A stretch of DNA of 64,000 nt from Triplophysa rosa (GCF_024868665.1 NC_079895.1:10247445-10311444), one strand, 5' to 3'; shown: positions 48,331 to 61,779, counted from the first letter of the stretch. Notes: generated by a model not told the origin, from the sequence alone. A program made the numbers and translations.

Positions 48331-49680
48331 AAAGGCATACCTGGGAAAAAATATCATTGCATTGCGACGCGCTGGCAGGTTGCACAAAACGCAGCGTCGC
48401 ATTCCTCCCCGCTGATGAATAAACATGACTTCTAAGCAGTAAATATTTGGGTACATCTGCTAGTGTTGTGTGCCTGGCTTCCGCCTCACCTTCTGTTGTC
48501 TTTTTCCAAGAGGATCCAGCTTATGATGCTGCTCAGACAAACACAGTGCAGGGGAGACAAATACTTATTGATTTTGAATATTTGTCTCTTCAAGGTTGCA
48601 TGCCATTGACCCCATCCATCCAGAGACGGCACGAAACAGACGCAGTCAGACCACGTCAAAGGGCAGATGACAAAGTAGCCACGGTCAGTTATATCCTCAG
48701 TCATTTCAGTCGCTTATTGTGCATCACCCTGAAAGACAAGACCTTATTTCTTTCGATTCACTACATAAACAAAGAGTATATTTGAGCATACGTGTACACA
48801 AAGGACGGGGTTAATGCATAAAGCCTCCCAATTAGAGCCCCTTCATTTATAGCCGTATGAAGGAAAACTTTATGACATACAGTTGGGGACTGTCATTAAA
48901 TCAGATGCGAGGAGAATGATAGCACACTTACTTTGCTTAATGAGAATGGAGGTTCTCCCCAGACTGGAGTTTTGCGAGTTCACAAAGCAAAACTACGGCT
49001 CTGTCTGTCTTTGTTGTCCTCACATCACAGATGAGATCAGAAAGTAAACAGAGACCAAATGTGCTCTAATAAAACTAAAGATCTTTTTTTGTGTGTGTGA
49101 CTAAAGATCTTTTAGCCGTCTCATTTCCATAAAGCAGTTGCTGCAGAAATCAGGTATGACCTTCAGAGACATAATTAAATCAAATAGTTTTGTTCTTTGG
49201 TCCCTGATAGAAATTTTGCATGTCAATACAATTTGTTAAATAACCGCAGAGGGAAATGCAGGTTTAATGTATTAATGTCCAGGTTTATTCCCAGACACGT
49301 TTTAATTAGCAATTTAAAGATCTTTTATAAGAAAAAACTTTGCTTTTTCCCTATTAAGATGATTGTATAAAGCGCGGCAACTTTAGTGGAGACATACTGC
49401 ATCTCTGCAGAAACTCTCAGAGAAAACTTTCCAAAGATAACAAGGGGGTTTTCCAGATGCATTTCTGAGTAAACACCCATGAAGTAAACACTATTACATG
49501 ACACATCTAACAGCTCAAGCCAAAAATATCTAACTTATTCTTTTTACATGATTCAACCTAACATCATTAAGCTACACCAAAAGTAATCTTTAAAAGTTAG
49601 ACAATGCAAAGTATGATTTCTGAGGAACAACTGCATGCATACATGACAGACAACAATTCTATTGTCAATGACAATCTAAG
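48331..49680. other. upstream region, no gene recognised
   Basis: A 14-base word, ACTAAAGATCTTTT, is repeated at about 49,074 and 49,099 around a GTGTGTGTG spacer. Otherwise nothing recognisable. Confidence 0.5.
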
Positions 49681-49918
49681 GCCCGGTTTCACAGATGAGG
49701 CTTAAGGCTAGTCCCAGACTAAAATGAATGTTTGACCTGTCTTAACCGAATATAACTTGCCCAGAAATATCTTAAAATATATTAGTGCCATTGTTTTGTC
49801 TCAAGATGCACACCAGTAATGTATTCTTCTGAGGCATTTTTATAAAAGCGACATAAATATCCTAATTCAACTAAGGCATAGTCCTGGTTTAAGCTAAGCC
49901 GTGTCTGTGAAACCGGGC
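49681..49918. mobile_element. MITE with GCCCGGTTTCACAGA ends
   Basis: The left end GCCCGGTTTCACAGATGAGG and the right end, reversed, GCCCGGTTTCACAGACACGG are near-perfect inverted repeats 238 bp apart. Subterminal GGCTTAAGGCTAGTCC pairs with GGACTATGCCTTAG. I recall this as a common cyprinid element. Confidence 0.92.
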
Positions 49919-52900
49919 ATGTTTACCTCTATAAAGTTCCTTAAAAACAAAAAGAATTCTGTCATAAAATCATGCATTTGTAAGTAAATAAATAGTATAA
50001 AACCAAACCAATGTTTAGCTTCCGAGCATGAACTTGAAATTAATCATTACATGTAATATGAATTACGCCGCCATAAAATAATGATCACGTCATGCCGCTC
50101 TGATGCTCAGATCCATATGCGTTGGTTACGATGACGCTGTCCTGCCTTACAACTCCCTCTCTCTGTGCATCCTGTCTGCAACTCTATCTGCAAATCTCAG
50201 GATTCACTTGGAAAGATGCCAGCCAAGTGTCTTGTGAGCTGAGCTGGCAAAACGTCCAAGCGTATGTAAAATACTACCCCTCCGGTGATATCGGTCTTTA
50301 AAAGAGAGCTCGTTTCATTTTTTCAAAAGAGCCCGCTTGATAGCTGCACAATTACTCTACGGTGCCCTGTACCCCATTTAAACCGCACAGACTTTTATAT
50401 CAGACGAGAGATTTGTGGATATCTAAATTGGAAGGTAAACCTGTATAAACAGCAGTAATTACCGCGCCATTCACAGGCGCTGTTGTGCGCGTTCGGCAAC
50501 AGCCACAGTGATTAAAATGAATCTCCATCGACTTCTCCATTAAATTGCTGGCAGTGGTGATCCTTTGACCTTTCCTATTGATTGAACATAACAATCACAA
50601 TTCAATTGTAATGCAAAGAGAACATTTGTTATAATGTACATGAGATGCATGAGCTATTTCCTAGGGTTGAGGTAATCAATGAAGTGACTTCAAAAGGAAC
50701 CTACACAAAGACTTCATGGTAGGCAATATATCGAACCCTGTAATGTGTACGCAAACATTCTGACGTCTGTTGCACTACTCAATACACGTGCATCACATGA
50801 AGAAACGACATATGTTGGAATCCTCTGGTGTCATTTCACGTGCGGCGTGTCCGTGTCAAAATGTTTTCATTTGTTGGAATGTTAAGCTTTCCCAGAATTC
50901 ATTGCACGTGGCGCAAAGGTCTAAGAAAAACACAGAGACTGACATTTCCCCGTTATGTTTTTTTATTCATTGTTCTCTGCACATCCACTGATTAGTAACA
51001 TCTGGATGTGACACCAGTGCGGCGCGAGGAACACGTCTGGTTGTAAAATGCCATTAAACTTGTGGTGAAACTGGTCTGTGCCTGATTACTTCTATGTAGT
51101 CCTCCTCTCTCCCTCCCTCCGACCAGGAAGGAAAAACTTCAAACGCTAATCAGAATTTAATCCTGATTTTTAAAGCAGCGCATTTCAAAAAGTAGCTGGA
51201 GAAGAGTACGTGAATAAAGTCCTTAAGGGAATTTCGAGAATTGAGAGATTATAGTTTACACGCACATTAAACAGATTAAACCAGTCAGATCTCAAAAGGC
51301 AGTTTATCTAATGGAGAAAATGTACTGCGCTAATTGGGTAAAGTCTGGTGCTGAAATTACACATGAGCGACGTTCTTGTAGATTTAAGGGTAAAGTTTGA
51401 TTAAAATCGCACGGCTAATCAGGGCTGTAAGCTGCAAAACATTCCCAGAATGAAAAGGCGGTCGCCACACAAAAAGTAATCGTCTCGAAAACCTTGCGCG
51501 ATGACAGATTCAATTCCATTTAGTAAATGTTTAATAAATGTTATACAAACACCGCCGCCTATCTCACTGTATTCAGAAAACAAAAGGAAACTTTAATTGC
51601 TTTAATCATCCCGAGCTTTGACGTTGTTATTGGCTTTAAAAATAGCAGTTAACAGTAACTGTCTTGTAAAGGAAATTGAACCACATTTGCGAAATGATCC
51701 CCAATTAAGATATGGCCATGCAGACCAGCAGAGTTGAACTGCATGGGTGTTGTGTCTGAGGAAAGCAGTCGATGCCTTACAAAGCTATTCAATTAGCTGA
51801 AAGACCCAAAGAAAACAGGCATGTATCACTTTAATCAAATTTAAAATGACTGCGTCCCTTTTGAAGATTCCAGAGCACGGACGTGTTCATTAACAGATAT
51901 CTGGACGAAATGAGGTGGAGGTTTTCCACAGAAACGGCGCTCAAACTTTCGGAAGCCAGAAAGCAGACGTCTTTACTCCTAATGCGTTTCAACATTGCAG
52001 TGCTACCTTTAATCTGCACTAAAGGGAAATAATGCGTTTCCTGCCTTATTTACCATGCTTACTTAACAAGCGCTGTACAATTAGAATTGTTAATAGATTG
52101 AGAAACAAAAGGACTTTGAAGGTGGGAAAGTGCTGACATTATTTCACAGAGGAAAAGCACCCCTGAGGAAGAAAAGCTCTGTAATAAATGTAGTTTCCTG
52201 CAACGTTCAGCAATGAAATGCTCCTCGCTCTCATTAGAAATGCCATGTAGGGGACGTAAATCAAAGACAGTAAAACTTTCATTGCCGCCACGTTAAATTA
52301 CACACTTTGCGCATTGGACGGCAACTGTGTCAACATTGTAATTTCGCTTTATTCTCGTTAAATGCATGCACACTTTTTACAATCCATAAACAGATCCGGA
52401 ATAAAAGTTAATAAATGTCAAAATTTGCATTCGAGAAAAAAAAGCATCTTGCTGCATTTTTGCAAATATCAATCTATGAACCTTTCAACATTTTGTCAGA
52501 CAAAATGCTAATTGTACCTTTAGGAATTTGAGACACAGTGACAAGAAATGAGATGGCCTGTCCTTTTAAATGTGAAAATCAACTGGGGTAGCATACAGAA
52601 ACCCTGGCGAAGCCAAAGCAAACACCGCCGGCCGCGTTTTCTACGTGGAATTATCAGCGCATAATCATACATCTCTCTTAGATAAAAAAAAACGCTGCTC
52701 CCAGATGGAGAACCCAATAAATTCCACCTCTGGTAACCGTGAATTTGCAATGACCTATCTGACTGAGATAGTTCAACATCTGTGTTTACGGAGTGTATAA
52801 ATCAGCTAATTTTACAAAATGAGTTACCTTCTAATGTAAAATCAAACTACAACTCCGATAAAAAAAGATTTTGCCAACCTTTAGATCTCACCACTAATGC

Positions 52901-54702
52901 TCCACGGTCAACCTGCTCGAGTTTCTTCTTCATCTGTTGCCTTCTCATTTCAACACGGAGGCTAATTTAACAAGAGAATTAAGAGGTTAAGAAAAGTGCT
53001 TACACCAAGGTTTCCACGTTATTTACTTGGAATTGATTTTAACACTTAAACAGAATCCTAACTAAGGGCTTATGTTGGCAAGGCCATCTGCATTTCCCCG
53101 TAAACACACATACGTATTAGTCCAAGAATATCTCTCAGAAATGCCAGCCAAATCTGGCAATATGTGTTTTCAAAACAAAGCGTAATTTGTTTGTTTTTAC
53201 CCTACAAACATGCTCTACAGCGTCCTTATGCATGATTAGCAATGTTGTTCTTCAAAGGTCCTTAAGAGAGTTTGATGCAGTTCTCGCCCGTCTTCCCATT
53301 AATCCAAGCTCAGTTAAGAGTCTGCCATCTGGACGTGTGTTCCTAGCGATAAATATGATTTAGAGTTGATTCAGACATGTTTCCTGCGCCGAGTGTGTGC
53401 GGATTTCAGAATTAAATGACACAAACAAATGTAGAGTGGAGAGCAAATTAATATCTCTCGTTTCAGAGCTACGTAGAAAAGCCCCACCCTTAATTACAGC
53501 CTGTAATCATTTCACAAACACAAATATCCAGGAATCCAATTATCATCTGATAGAGCCCTTGCACAAATAAACTGATCTCACAACATACAAAATATCTCTT
53601 GACACATTTTCAAATGAATCAGGATGTTCCTAATTTAGAAACTTGGCTAAAAAAAACACTCCACTACGTTAAGTTATTGGAGGATCCAGCAGAATTTTAT
53701 GAAATTGTAACTGCATGTGTGAATATCCTAACATGTTGGGTTTCATCTGTACCAAGCAACAGTGACCTCTACAGGGATTCGAGATGGAACACACTGATAC
53801 ACATTTGACTTCCTGCAGTAAACTGCTTAATGACAACAAGCAATGTGAAATTATTTATAGAGTCACAAAAGCTACGAAAGTCACAGTAAACTAATACTAA
53901 AAGAGACATACAAATAGTAAAAAATGTGTGAACCAGGCTGTGAAATCTAGGCTTAAATCACATAAACTAAATTATGAGCATCGATGTTTAATTTCAATCA
54001 GTAATTTCACCGATTTCAAATTTTGACATGGTTTTTTTATTCAGTAAATCATAAAGATCTCATCTTAATATACAGTATATATGACAGAATGTTCTTGCAT
54101 CTTGTAGGATGCTTTTTTTGTAGAAAACAGTAAATCACATTTATATATTCTAAAAATTAGCTTAATACTTAAAATCTTGACAAGGAAATATTTTAAATTG
54201 TCATTCTGTCCTTCTTTTCTGTTTGGATCCGACTTTAGCCGCACAGTGGTGCCGGAGAAAATGTCCATCAGGCCAAAGTCTAGGACACATCCAGGTGTAA
54301 TGGCAGCACAGCCAGAAAGTGCTGCCAAGACATTTCTCCCTCACTTCTAAACTTTAGCAGAGGAGTACAAAGTGTCTTTCATAGAGAGAGGGGGTATTAA
54401 AGAAAGGGTGCCAAACAACAAGAGGCAGAGCCAAGCGCTGTATCAAGCAGAAGGAACGAAAGATGGAAAGATAAGGGACAAACCAAAGAGAGCAGACCAA
54501 ACAGGAAAAGCAAGCAAGCAGCAAACAGGGGGGTGTAGCCTGGGCCGACACAAAGTGTATGGTGGACGCTCACATTGCACGTATCTGCTTTTGTTTAGGC
54601 GAGACAAGAGAAGCATTTTTTCTCTTTCCTAAAAAAGCAGAGTGATTTCACAAAACAGTTGCGCTTCTTATTTCATTTACCTGCAAAGTTGTTAAATGTG
54701 TG
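49919..54702. other. upstream region, no gene; several possible regulatory stretches
   Basis: Transposon-poor DNA for almost 5 kb. Stretches 50,200-50,640 (GCGCCATTCACAGGCGC at about 50,463), 51,120-51,720 (AACGCTAATCAGAATTTAAT; ATTGAACCACATTTGCG) and 52,180-52,420 look like regulatory sequence by composition. No exon or RNA gene was recognised. Confidence 0.4.
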
Positions 54703-54972
54703 TTAAAGGGATAGTTCACCCAAAAATGAAATGATGTCATCATCTAGTCCCTCATGTCATTTCAAACCTGTATGACTACCTTTATTCTGCAAAACACAAA
54801 AGAATATATCTTGAAGAATAAACAACGGCTGTACCCGTTCACTTCAACTGTATGGACAAAAAACAATGCAAGTGAATGGGTACCGCTCTTGTTCGGCTAA
54901 CAACATTCTTCAAATTATCTTCTTTCGTGTTCTGCCGAAGAAAAAAAATCATTTTTGGGTGAACCATCACTA
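54703..54972. mobile_element. foldback MITE of the GGGATAGTTCACCC family
   Basis: Left end TTAAAGGGATAGTTCACCCA; the right end ATTTTTGGGTGAACCATCAC is slightly decayed. The interior holds CATTTCAAACCTGTATGACT and CAACATTCTTCAAATTATCT. About 270 bp. Confidence 0.92.
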
Positions 54973-55167
54973 AAATAGACCAGTGCCTTGAACATTTAAA
55001 CACACTTGTTTAGTGCAAACACATTTTTTTAATGCAAATTCAACTTATAATATTATGAAGAGAAAATGCAAATAAAATGCAACATCAGCAAGTGCAATGT
55101 TGGTGAATTTTCTTATTTGGTAACGTTTTCTTGTGGTGTTCGTGTAAAATCCAGAATGATTCTGACT

Positions 55168-55433
55168 ACACTCTTAAAAAAAGGTCCTTCAAAAGGTTCC
55201 TTGATGACATGGAAGAACCTTTTGGTTCCATAAATAACCTTTAACATCTGAAGAACCTTTCTGTTTCACAAAAGGTTCTTTGTGGCAAGAAAAGGTTCTT
55301 CAGATTGCAAAAAAGTAAGAAAGAGATGGTTCTTTAAAGAACCTTTGGATGAATGGTTCTTTGTGGAACCAAAAATGGTTCTTCTATGGCATCGCTGTGA
55401 AGAACCTTTAAAGCACCTTTATTTTTAAGAATG
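55168..55433. mobile_element. palindromic MITE with ACACTCTTAAAAA ends, copy 2
   Basis: The ends ACACTCTTAAAAAAAGGT and, reversed, CATTCTTAAAAATAAAGGTG form an inverted repeat. The body matches the nested copy at 15,839-16,095 over long runs, for example ACATCTGAAGAACCTTTCTG and TTCTATGGCATCGCTGTGAA. Here it stands alone rather than inside another element. Confidence 0.9.
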
Positions 55434-55729
55434 AAATGTGAATCAAAGCAATTCAGGAATAACGCATAAGTAACCTATTTAAGACTAGAGACTAAATCCG
55501 GACATCTTGTTTTGATTTTTTCTCTCTGTGTACAAAAGACACACAAGCCATGTTGTGCCCTTTTCCTCGCTGTTGCTGAGTTTTCTTTTATGTATTCACA
55601 TTCAGTTCAGCAGTGTAAAATCCTCCAGAGAGGCTTTGTGCTGCACGTCCCCTGGGTATCACATCACATAGCTGCATCTCTCATCCACACAATATAACAC
55701 CCAGAAGATCCAGCACCGCGCTGGCTCCT

Positions 55730-55900
55730 TTTTTAAACACTCGCACGCAATTTGAGGAAGATTAATTAAAATGCTATTAAAGCCGCTGCTGATTGTGTCG
55801 ATTCTCAAAGACTTTGCAAATTATTCCACTTTAACTGAGGCCTTAAACGAACGGACTCAATAGCCTTTCACTCATTTCACCCTCGGAATAATAAACATCT
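55730..55900. promoter_or_regulatory. candidate upstream enhancer
   Basis: ATTAATTAAAAT at 55,761-55,772 and TATTAAAGCCGCTGCTGATT follow within 30 bp, then TGCAAATTATTCCACTTTAA. Transposon-free island between two MITEs. Conservation untested. Confidence 0.38.
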
Positions 55901-56179
55901 GTTATGTCATTGTGCGCAGAAAGAAAGGGACATGTAAAATCCCTGTGTTGAACATGGCAATGCGGCAGGAACGTTCTGCATCAACAGAAGATCTTCAGCC
56001 ACAGTGTTACAAATGTATGAGCATTGTGGTTTTATATTGCCTCTGTTTGAACAATTCCGAGGGCCCGGGGTCTGCTCTAGTGGACTTGAATGTGTAACCT
56101 GCGGTGCATAAAGTGAAACATAAGGCCAAGTAATGTTTGGCAATGAAGCTTTGGCTAATAGGATACCAAGCCCAAGGCG

Positions 56180-56416
56180 TTAAAGGGATAGTTCACCCAA
56201 ATATAAAAATTATGTCATCATTTGCTCACCGTCATTTCGTTTCAAACCACCGAACAACAGCAGTACCCATTGACTTGCATTGGCCATTGTTCGGTTTCCA
56301 ACATTCTTCAAAATATCTTCTTTTGTGTTCTGCAGAAGAAAGTCATACAGGTTTGAAATGACGAGGGTGAGTAAATGATGACAGAATTTTCATTTTTGGG
56401 TGAACTATCCCTTTAA
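56180..56416. mobile_element. foldback MITE of the GGGATAGTTCACCC family, best-preserved copy
   Basis: Both termini are intact: TTAAAGGGATAGTTCACCCA and, reversed, CTTAAAGGGATAGTTCACCC. TTAA lies at each border. Only 237 bp, with arms meeting at CCATTGACTTGCATTGGCC. The intact ends suggest recent movement. Confidence 0.95.
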
Positions 56417-56499
56417 GAAAGAAGTGTGTTTGATTACAAACAACTATAGATATATGGATGGCGATGCATTTTACTTTGTAAATTTGTCTGTCAATTTCT

Positions 56500-57118
56500 G
56501 GGGCACCATTGACTACCATACTAGAAAGAATTAGTATTTATTAGGGCTGTCAAACGATTAATCACGATTAATCGCATCCAGAATAAAAGTCTGTGTTTAC
56601 ATAATGTATGTCTGTATACTGTGCATATTAATTTAGTATTTATAAACACATACATGTACACAAACATGTATATATTTAGAAAATGTTTAAATTTATTTAT
56701 TTATATTTTCCAATAATTTAAATTATATGTAAATGTATTAATATTAACATTTTATTTTTTCTTAAATAAATGTGTCTGTTTTTATAAATACAAAATTAAA
56801 ATGCACAGTACACAGACATACATTATGTAAACCCAAACTTTTATTCTGGATGCGATTAATCGCGATTAATCGTTTGATTAATAGTATTTATAATTTATAA
56901 ATAGTATTAGTATATTATTTTGCTCTGTTGAACACAACAGAAAATATTTTGAAGAACCTTTGTCCAGGGTGCCGCAGAAATCTCAGTTGCTCACATTCTT
57001 ACAAATATCTTTCTTTGCGTTTAACAGAACAAAGAAATGTATACAGGTTTGGAACAACTTAAGGTTGAGTAGGCTAATTCATGAAAGAATTTTCATTTTT
57101 GAGTGAACTATCCCTTTA
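56500..57118. mobile_element. partial foldback MITE, GGGATAGTTCACCC family (interrupted)
   Basis: The right end is intact (GAGTGAACTATCCCTTTA to 57,118) and the interior keeps GAACACAACAGAAAATATTT and ACAGGTTTGGAACAACTTAA. The left terminus is missing; only CCATTGACTACCATACTAGA (about 56,507) remains. A different MITE splits it at 56,543-56,880. Confidence 0.8.
56543..56880. mobile_element. MITE with CAAACGATTAATC ends (nested)
   Basis: CAAACGATTAATCACGATTA on the left and its inverse, CAAACGATTAATCGCGATTA, on the right enclose about 330 bp. Matching subterminal GGATGC / CAGAATAAAAGT and mirror-image TACATAATGTATGTCTG / CAGACATACATTATGTA blocks lie inside. A familiar cyprinid element as I recall. 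Confidence 0.92.
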
Positions 57119-57930
57119 CTTTCCTGTTTTGCTGGCCAAGAACTGGCCAAATGGCCAAGAACAACCCACACAGAAAGAGCCATCTGATAGACTTCTAAAG
57201 AGATCAATCACAGTTCACGGTCTGTGGGCATGTCATCCAAGGCTAAGACAACCGCAGGCTAATACAGTACAGGCAACTTGCCTCAGCCAAGGTCTAAAAA
57301 GTAGATATAATATAAAAAGCTTATCACAGACAAATGATTTTCAGAGAACAGACAGATTATCCAGTGCCAGATGTACAGACAGACTATGCTGCCAGATGTA
57401 GTCCAGTCATCCAGTCATATGTTCAATGATATAGAAATTAAACACAACATATTGACTAAAGGCACTTTCTGTAATATCTGTTCGATGTCTTTGTATGGTT
57501 TTATTCAAGAGATTGATAAACGTGCTTAACGGCATCAATCTGGTTAATTAAACGGCACAACGTAGGCTATTATGTTTTTGAAAAAATCGTCAGTGTTCAA
57601 ATAAATAAAATGGCATGGTTTTGAATTATAATCAATACAATATGGTGCTCTGTTTACTAGAAACAAAATATTTTTTTGGCAACTCCACAAAGGCTAGTTT
57701 ATTAACTATATCTTCCAATAACACTTTTTAATTGGTGAAACAAGCTCTATTGTTTTATTCTTTGCATGCTCATTTCGCTTCGCAGTATATTTAGCTAGTT
57801 GCGTGATGCAAATAAGCTCAATAGTCTGGTTACCCCTACAAAACTATCCCAGAGGATTTGAAACTCCAAGTTCAGTCTCATTTCCCACTCGGCGCTCAGC
57901 AGTGGCAAGTCCTCTGCTCTCTGATCTTCA
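57119..57930. other. upstream region, no gene recognised
   Basis: Mixed to AT-rich DNA. A short TGCCAGATGTA word occurs twice (57,365 and 57,390). Nothing else recognisable. Confidence 0.5.
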
Positions 57931-57939
57931 CTAGACAAA

Positions 57940-58780
57940 ATGAGACGCAGCAGCTCGAACAGAGGAAGCCCGGCGCACTCTATTCCCCACCCTACTTGAA
58001 TAGATAATGCTTCTCTTTACTTTCTTTATTCCTTCAAAAAAACGCATCAGAGGCCAAATATTAATTCTCCCTGTCATCCAGCAAAGCAAGGCGTGCGTAC
58101 GCACTCAGCATACCAGCCTGTGTTTTACTATGATTAAGGCACACATAAAGGGCTTTTGCGGGGTGCTTTGAACTTTGCCATTGAATTCCTTTTTTTTGTG
58201 CATATTCAACTTATTCCCCCACACTGCTGGAGGCTGATCTTAGAAGACAACATTAATGAAACATATAACAGGTAAAGACAACAGGATTAGCGCTATCGTC
58301 GAGGAGAGCATCTCCATCCAGATGGGCAGGTGGACGAAACGCCGTCGACCGCTCTCTCATTTCGCCGCGCCCATGCATCTTCTTTAAAAAATGCCAATAG
58401 CTGTGATTGCTTAAAGCTCGACCCTTCGGCTCCATAAAGATGTGCGTGGAATCACATCAAGGAGTGACATTGACAAAGGAACTGCTGACTTGCATCAGTG
58501 TTTGTCTTTTGATGTGAGAGATCAAATCGATGTACACACACCCACCGAACGACACGCTGGGATGGGGGGAGCGGCGGGATGGGGATTAGCATTCCGCAGC
58601 CCCAAGTGGTGAAGGTGCCTGCTCGCCTTAATCATTAGTGTTTACATTCGCCCGCGCCAAATAATCAGGATTTACCAGCACGACTTTTCGCTAAGAGCTG
58701 GAAGGAACGTTCTCCCGCGTTGAGCGAAAGATCCTCTTCACTTTCTCAATTATTAAGTGGCTACATGGGAAATAGGGAAA
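57940..58780. promoter_or_regulatory. candidate upstream regulatory region, GC-richer
   Basis: Balanced, CpG-bearing DNA with no transposon ends. Features are CACCTTAATC-like words near 58,626 (GCCTTAATCATTAG), a G-quadruplex-type tract at 58,559-58,584 and open frames without known domains. Composition-based call. Confidence 0.3.
58559..58584 (+). other. G-quadruplex-type motif
   Basis: G-runs at 58,559-58,561, 58,564-58,569, 58,576-58,578 and 58,581-58,584, with loops of 2, 6 and 2. Located about 13.5 kb upstream of the dach1 start. Confidence 0.65.
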
Positions 58781-59690
58781 CATTAGCAGGTGTGTAAAAA
58801 TTTTAAAAGATTAAGTGCTTCAAAAGAGTCACCCAGGGGAGAAAATAGGAACGCGAAACTGCCTTGGCAGTAACCACGCAGTGAAACAAATGCTGGAGCA
58901 GAAAATGGTTATAGGAGATGCGCTGCCAAAAGTTAAGTGCATTTTTGAAGTTAATCTAAGGAGTATAAATAGAGATGAGAAACGTCCAAATGAAGAGTGG
59001 TTAAAGAGTGGTAACAAAATTCAAAACCTACAATACACCCTTTTCTCAAAGAAATGGCCAACATCTCCCACTTATTCCCAATAGTATTTTACACTTATAT
59101 ATTGTTCGCAAGTTATTCGAGTTTCTTTATATTGTCAGTGGAACACTTGCTGCGTTCTTCTGTCTGACTTTTGTAGAATGACTATAAAACCTGTATAATT
59201 CAGTACTAAAATATTGATCAGTCACTTAAAATGAATTTGTCCTTCTTGGATAATGTACAGCTTTACACGCTGAAAATAAATCCTCTCAGCATCTTTCACA
59301 AACCTACACTTTACATCAAGGTCTTGATCGCCCTGTCGGGGTTTATACGGAGATGATAACCAGCTGTCTGTATATAATGCCTTACTTTAGATCGAGGACC
59401 TGTGAATTCCTTTACAGTCTCTACTCACGAGAAGAGAAAACGAGTTCTTATGAGATAAATAACCTTGGCTATACCGCAATCCAAAGAGCTGCTAATGAAT
59501 GTAGCAAAGTGTGCGACAGAACAAAGTTGTTAAGAGTTGTGGAGGAGTGACTTTGCGGTTGGAGTATTGCGCTTGTATACACTATTTGAATCCAAATGGC
59601 TTGCTTGTAACTCTACGCTAATGATCAAAGTTGAGAAGGGAAAATTCTCCTGAGTGCAAGTTATGAGGACGAGCAGAGGAAAAATGCTTT
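58781..59690. other. upstream region, no gene recognised
   Basis: An 89-codon plus frame and a 62-codon minus frame overlap at 58,815-59,084 with no known domain. Otherwise AT-rich. Confidence 0.45.
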
Positions 59691-59699
59691 GCTACCCTC

Positions 59700-60230
59700 T
59701 TTGAACACTTTTACACTTTCCAATAAGCTTTGTTTTTTAATTGGCTGAAATTAATCTTAGGGATGTAGATGCCTGATTTGCATTCATTAAAACCCAACCA
59801 AAGAAGTCACGCTTAATTCCAATCAAATTTGCTTAATTATGCATGGCGAGAGAATCCCAAATGAGCTGAGGATTTTTGTGAGCTTTTCGCCTTTTTTGTT
59901 TTCCATAGCAAATAAAAAGCTTTCTTTTTGTTTCCTATAGCAAATAAAATGTAATGAAGCTGTCTCTTTGTGTTCCGCCGAACACCGAGGATCTGGGCTG
60001 CGGCACCTTGAGGCTTTGTTGAAAAACAATATTATGGCTAAAGTAATTATAGGAATCTGCATTTTTCATTGTTAATTGTGGATGTCAGCATCATTAATTT
60101 TAATTTACAGCCGGCAATAAAATTAAGAATACTTTGTGCTGATGTTTTAAATCATGCCAGCGAAGGCGATGCATTATGCAACCTAAATTTCAAGAAGATA
60201 TTGATTAGGGCAGATAGCCGTTTCTATGAA
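59700..60230. promoter_or_regulatory. candidate upstream enhancer cluster
   Basis: TTTTTTAATTGGCTGAAAT near 59,733, ATTTGCATTCATTAA at 59,776-59,790, GCTTAATTATGCAT at 59,831-59,844 and GCATCATTAATTTTAATTTA near 60,088 follow within 400 bp. With 47,980-48,330 this is the strongest regulatory-looking stretch upstream of dach1. Motif-based, untested. Confidence 0.42.
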
Positions 60231-61730
60231 TCTTAAACAGGCAGATGGAAGATAAAGCCTGAGGTATCACTTTCACTCGCTGTCACTGCGGTGGATGAGG
60301 GAAAGGACTTCTGTACTGTGATGTTTGGCAAGGAAAATTAAATTACGGGAATGAAATGTAGAATGAACACATGAGAGTTCAAAAAGTGATGCAGACTGTA
60401 TTCTATTCATTGGAAATGAAGTTATAAAAACATGGTGAACATTTTTATGCGGTTCAAATAAAATATTTAAGTGGTTTAGCAGCATGTAGAACACATGCAA
60501 CAATATCTCTGAAATGCATTGTAAATACGTGAAGTGGTGCCATTTTCTTTTTTGCAAACGAAGGCAGCCTACAGGAAACACATGACTTAAAGTATTTCAA
60601 TCAGAGTGTATTCGATGCCAAGAACCCCCTCATACATCCAGTGATCTATGTTTCTAAAGTGACAAAATATGTTGGACTGGCAGCATAACAAGAATCACTT
60701 TAGCATGTTTCTATTGTGCAGGACAACACAATGTGCTCTCACCATCCAACACCATTTGATTAATAGCCTCTTTTCTTCTGAGGTGTACAGGATAAATCCA
60801 GCTGCAAGAAGCTTCGGAGCATTGTACCTGGAAAACAAAGGAAGAATAAAATTGATCTTTCTGGAAACAGAAATCAATGCATACTTATTTCCTGTTTCAT
60901 GCATGTTATTTACACAGACTCATTGAGGCGGTCTTAAAAATCCCCTTGTATCTGGGGGGTCTCGGTAAGTGTGAGATGTAGATGTATATTTAATGATTTG
61001 TCTGCCCGATTATGTTTTATGACATTTCAATTTGTGTCCCTTAAATCTGGGGTGAAAGGTGAATTCTAGTAGTAACTGTTAATGAAGCGGACACCGAATA
61101 CCTACATATCTACAATGTAAAAACACAAAAAACTCCTATATCATATAATTCATAGTATTCGTGATTTTAGCAAAATGTCAAAACTGCCAAGAACAGATGG
61201 AAAGAAAGATGTCCAAGTAAGATACGAAACAGTTTCTATACAAACAAAAACATTACTGCCAAAAAATAAAAAAGACATCACAGCCAGGCACGACTGTAAT
61301 TGCCATGTTTGTGGTCCCTGGTTAGATTTATGTCTAGAAAGATTTGTCTGTGCCTGTTATGCACACAAGACTATTATTTCTTAGGGGGTGATTGTGTTGC
61401 TATCACAAAAGCTCCTCCACTCGATTGTTCTGTTTGAAAGTTGGAGGGCTGCCCGTGGCCTTTTTTATTACTCAGGCAACTGCAACTATCAGCTCCATTT
61501 TCCCCTTCCTGCTTTTTTCCTGTCAGACAAGGAGACAATTCAGTCCGATGTAACAATGAGGGTGATTTCATTTGACTTATCACACACACTAACTGCTAAA
61601 CCAGCTGCCCTGACTTTGATCCAATGCACTTCCTGCAATGAACTTCCTAAAACAGGCTGTAAACAAGCTGAAACTATGCTGTCATTTCTTCAGACCAGCA
61701 AAACATTTTAAATTGATTATTTTACCTGTT
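60231..61730. other. upstream region, no gene recognised
   Basis: AT-rich to mixed DNA. Frames of 85-107 codons match no family. No repeat ends were found. Confidence 0.45.
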
Positions 61731-61779
61731 GGCTTCGTCCCTGTGGACGCAGAAGAAAATGCGGGGCTTCTGTAGCAGT

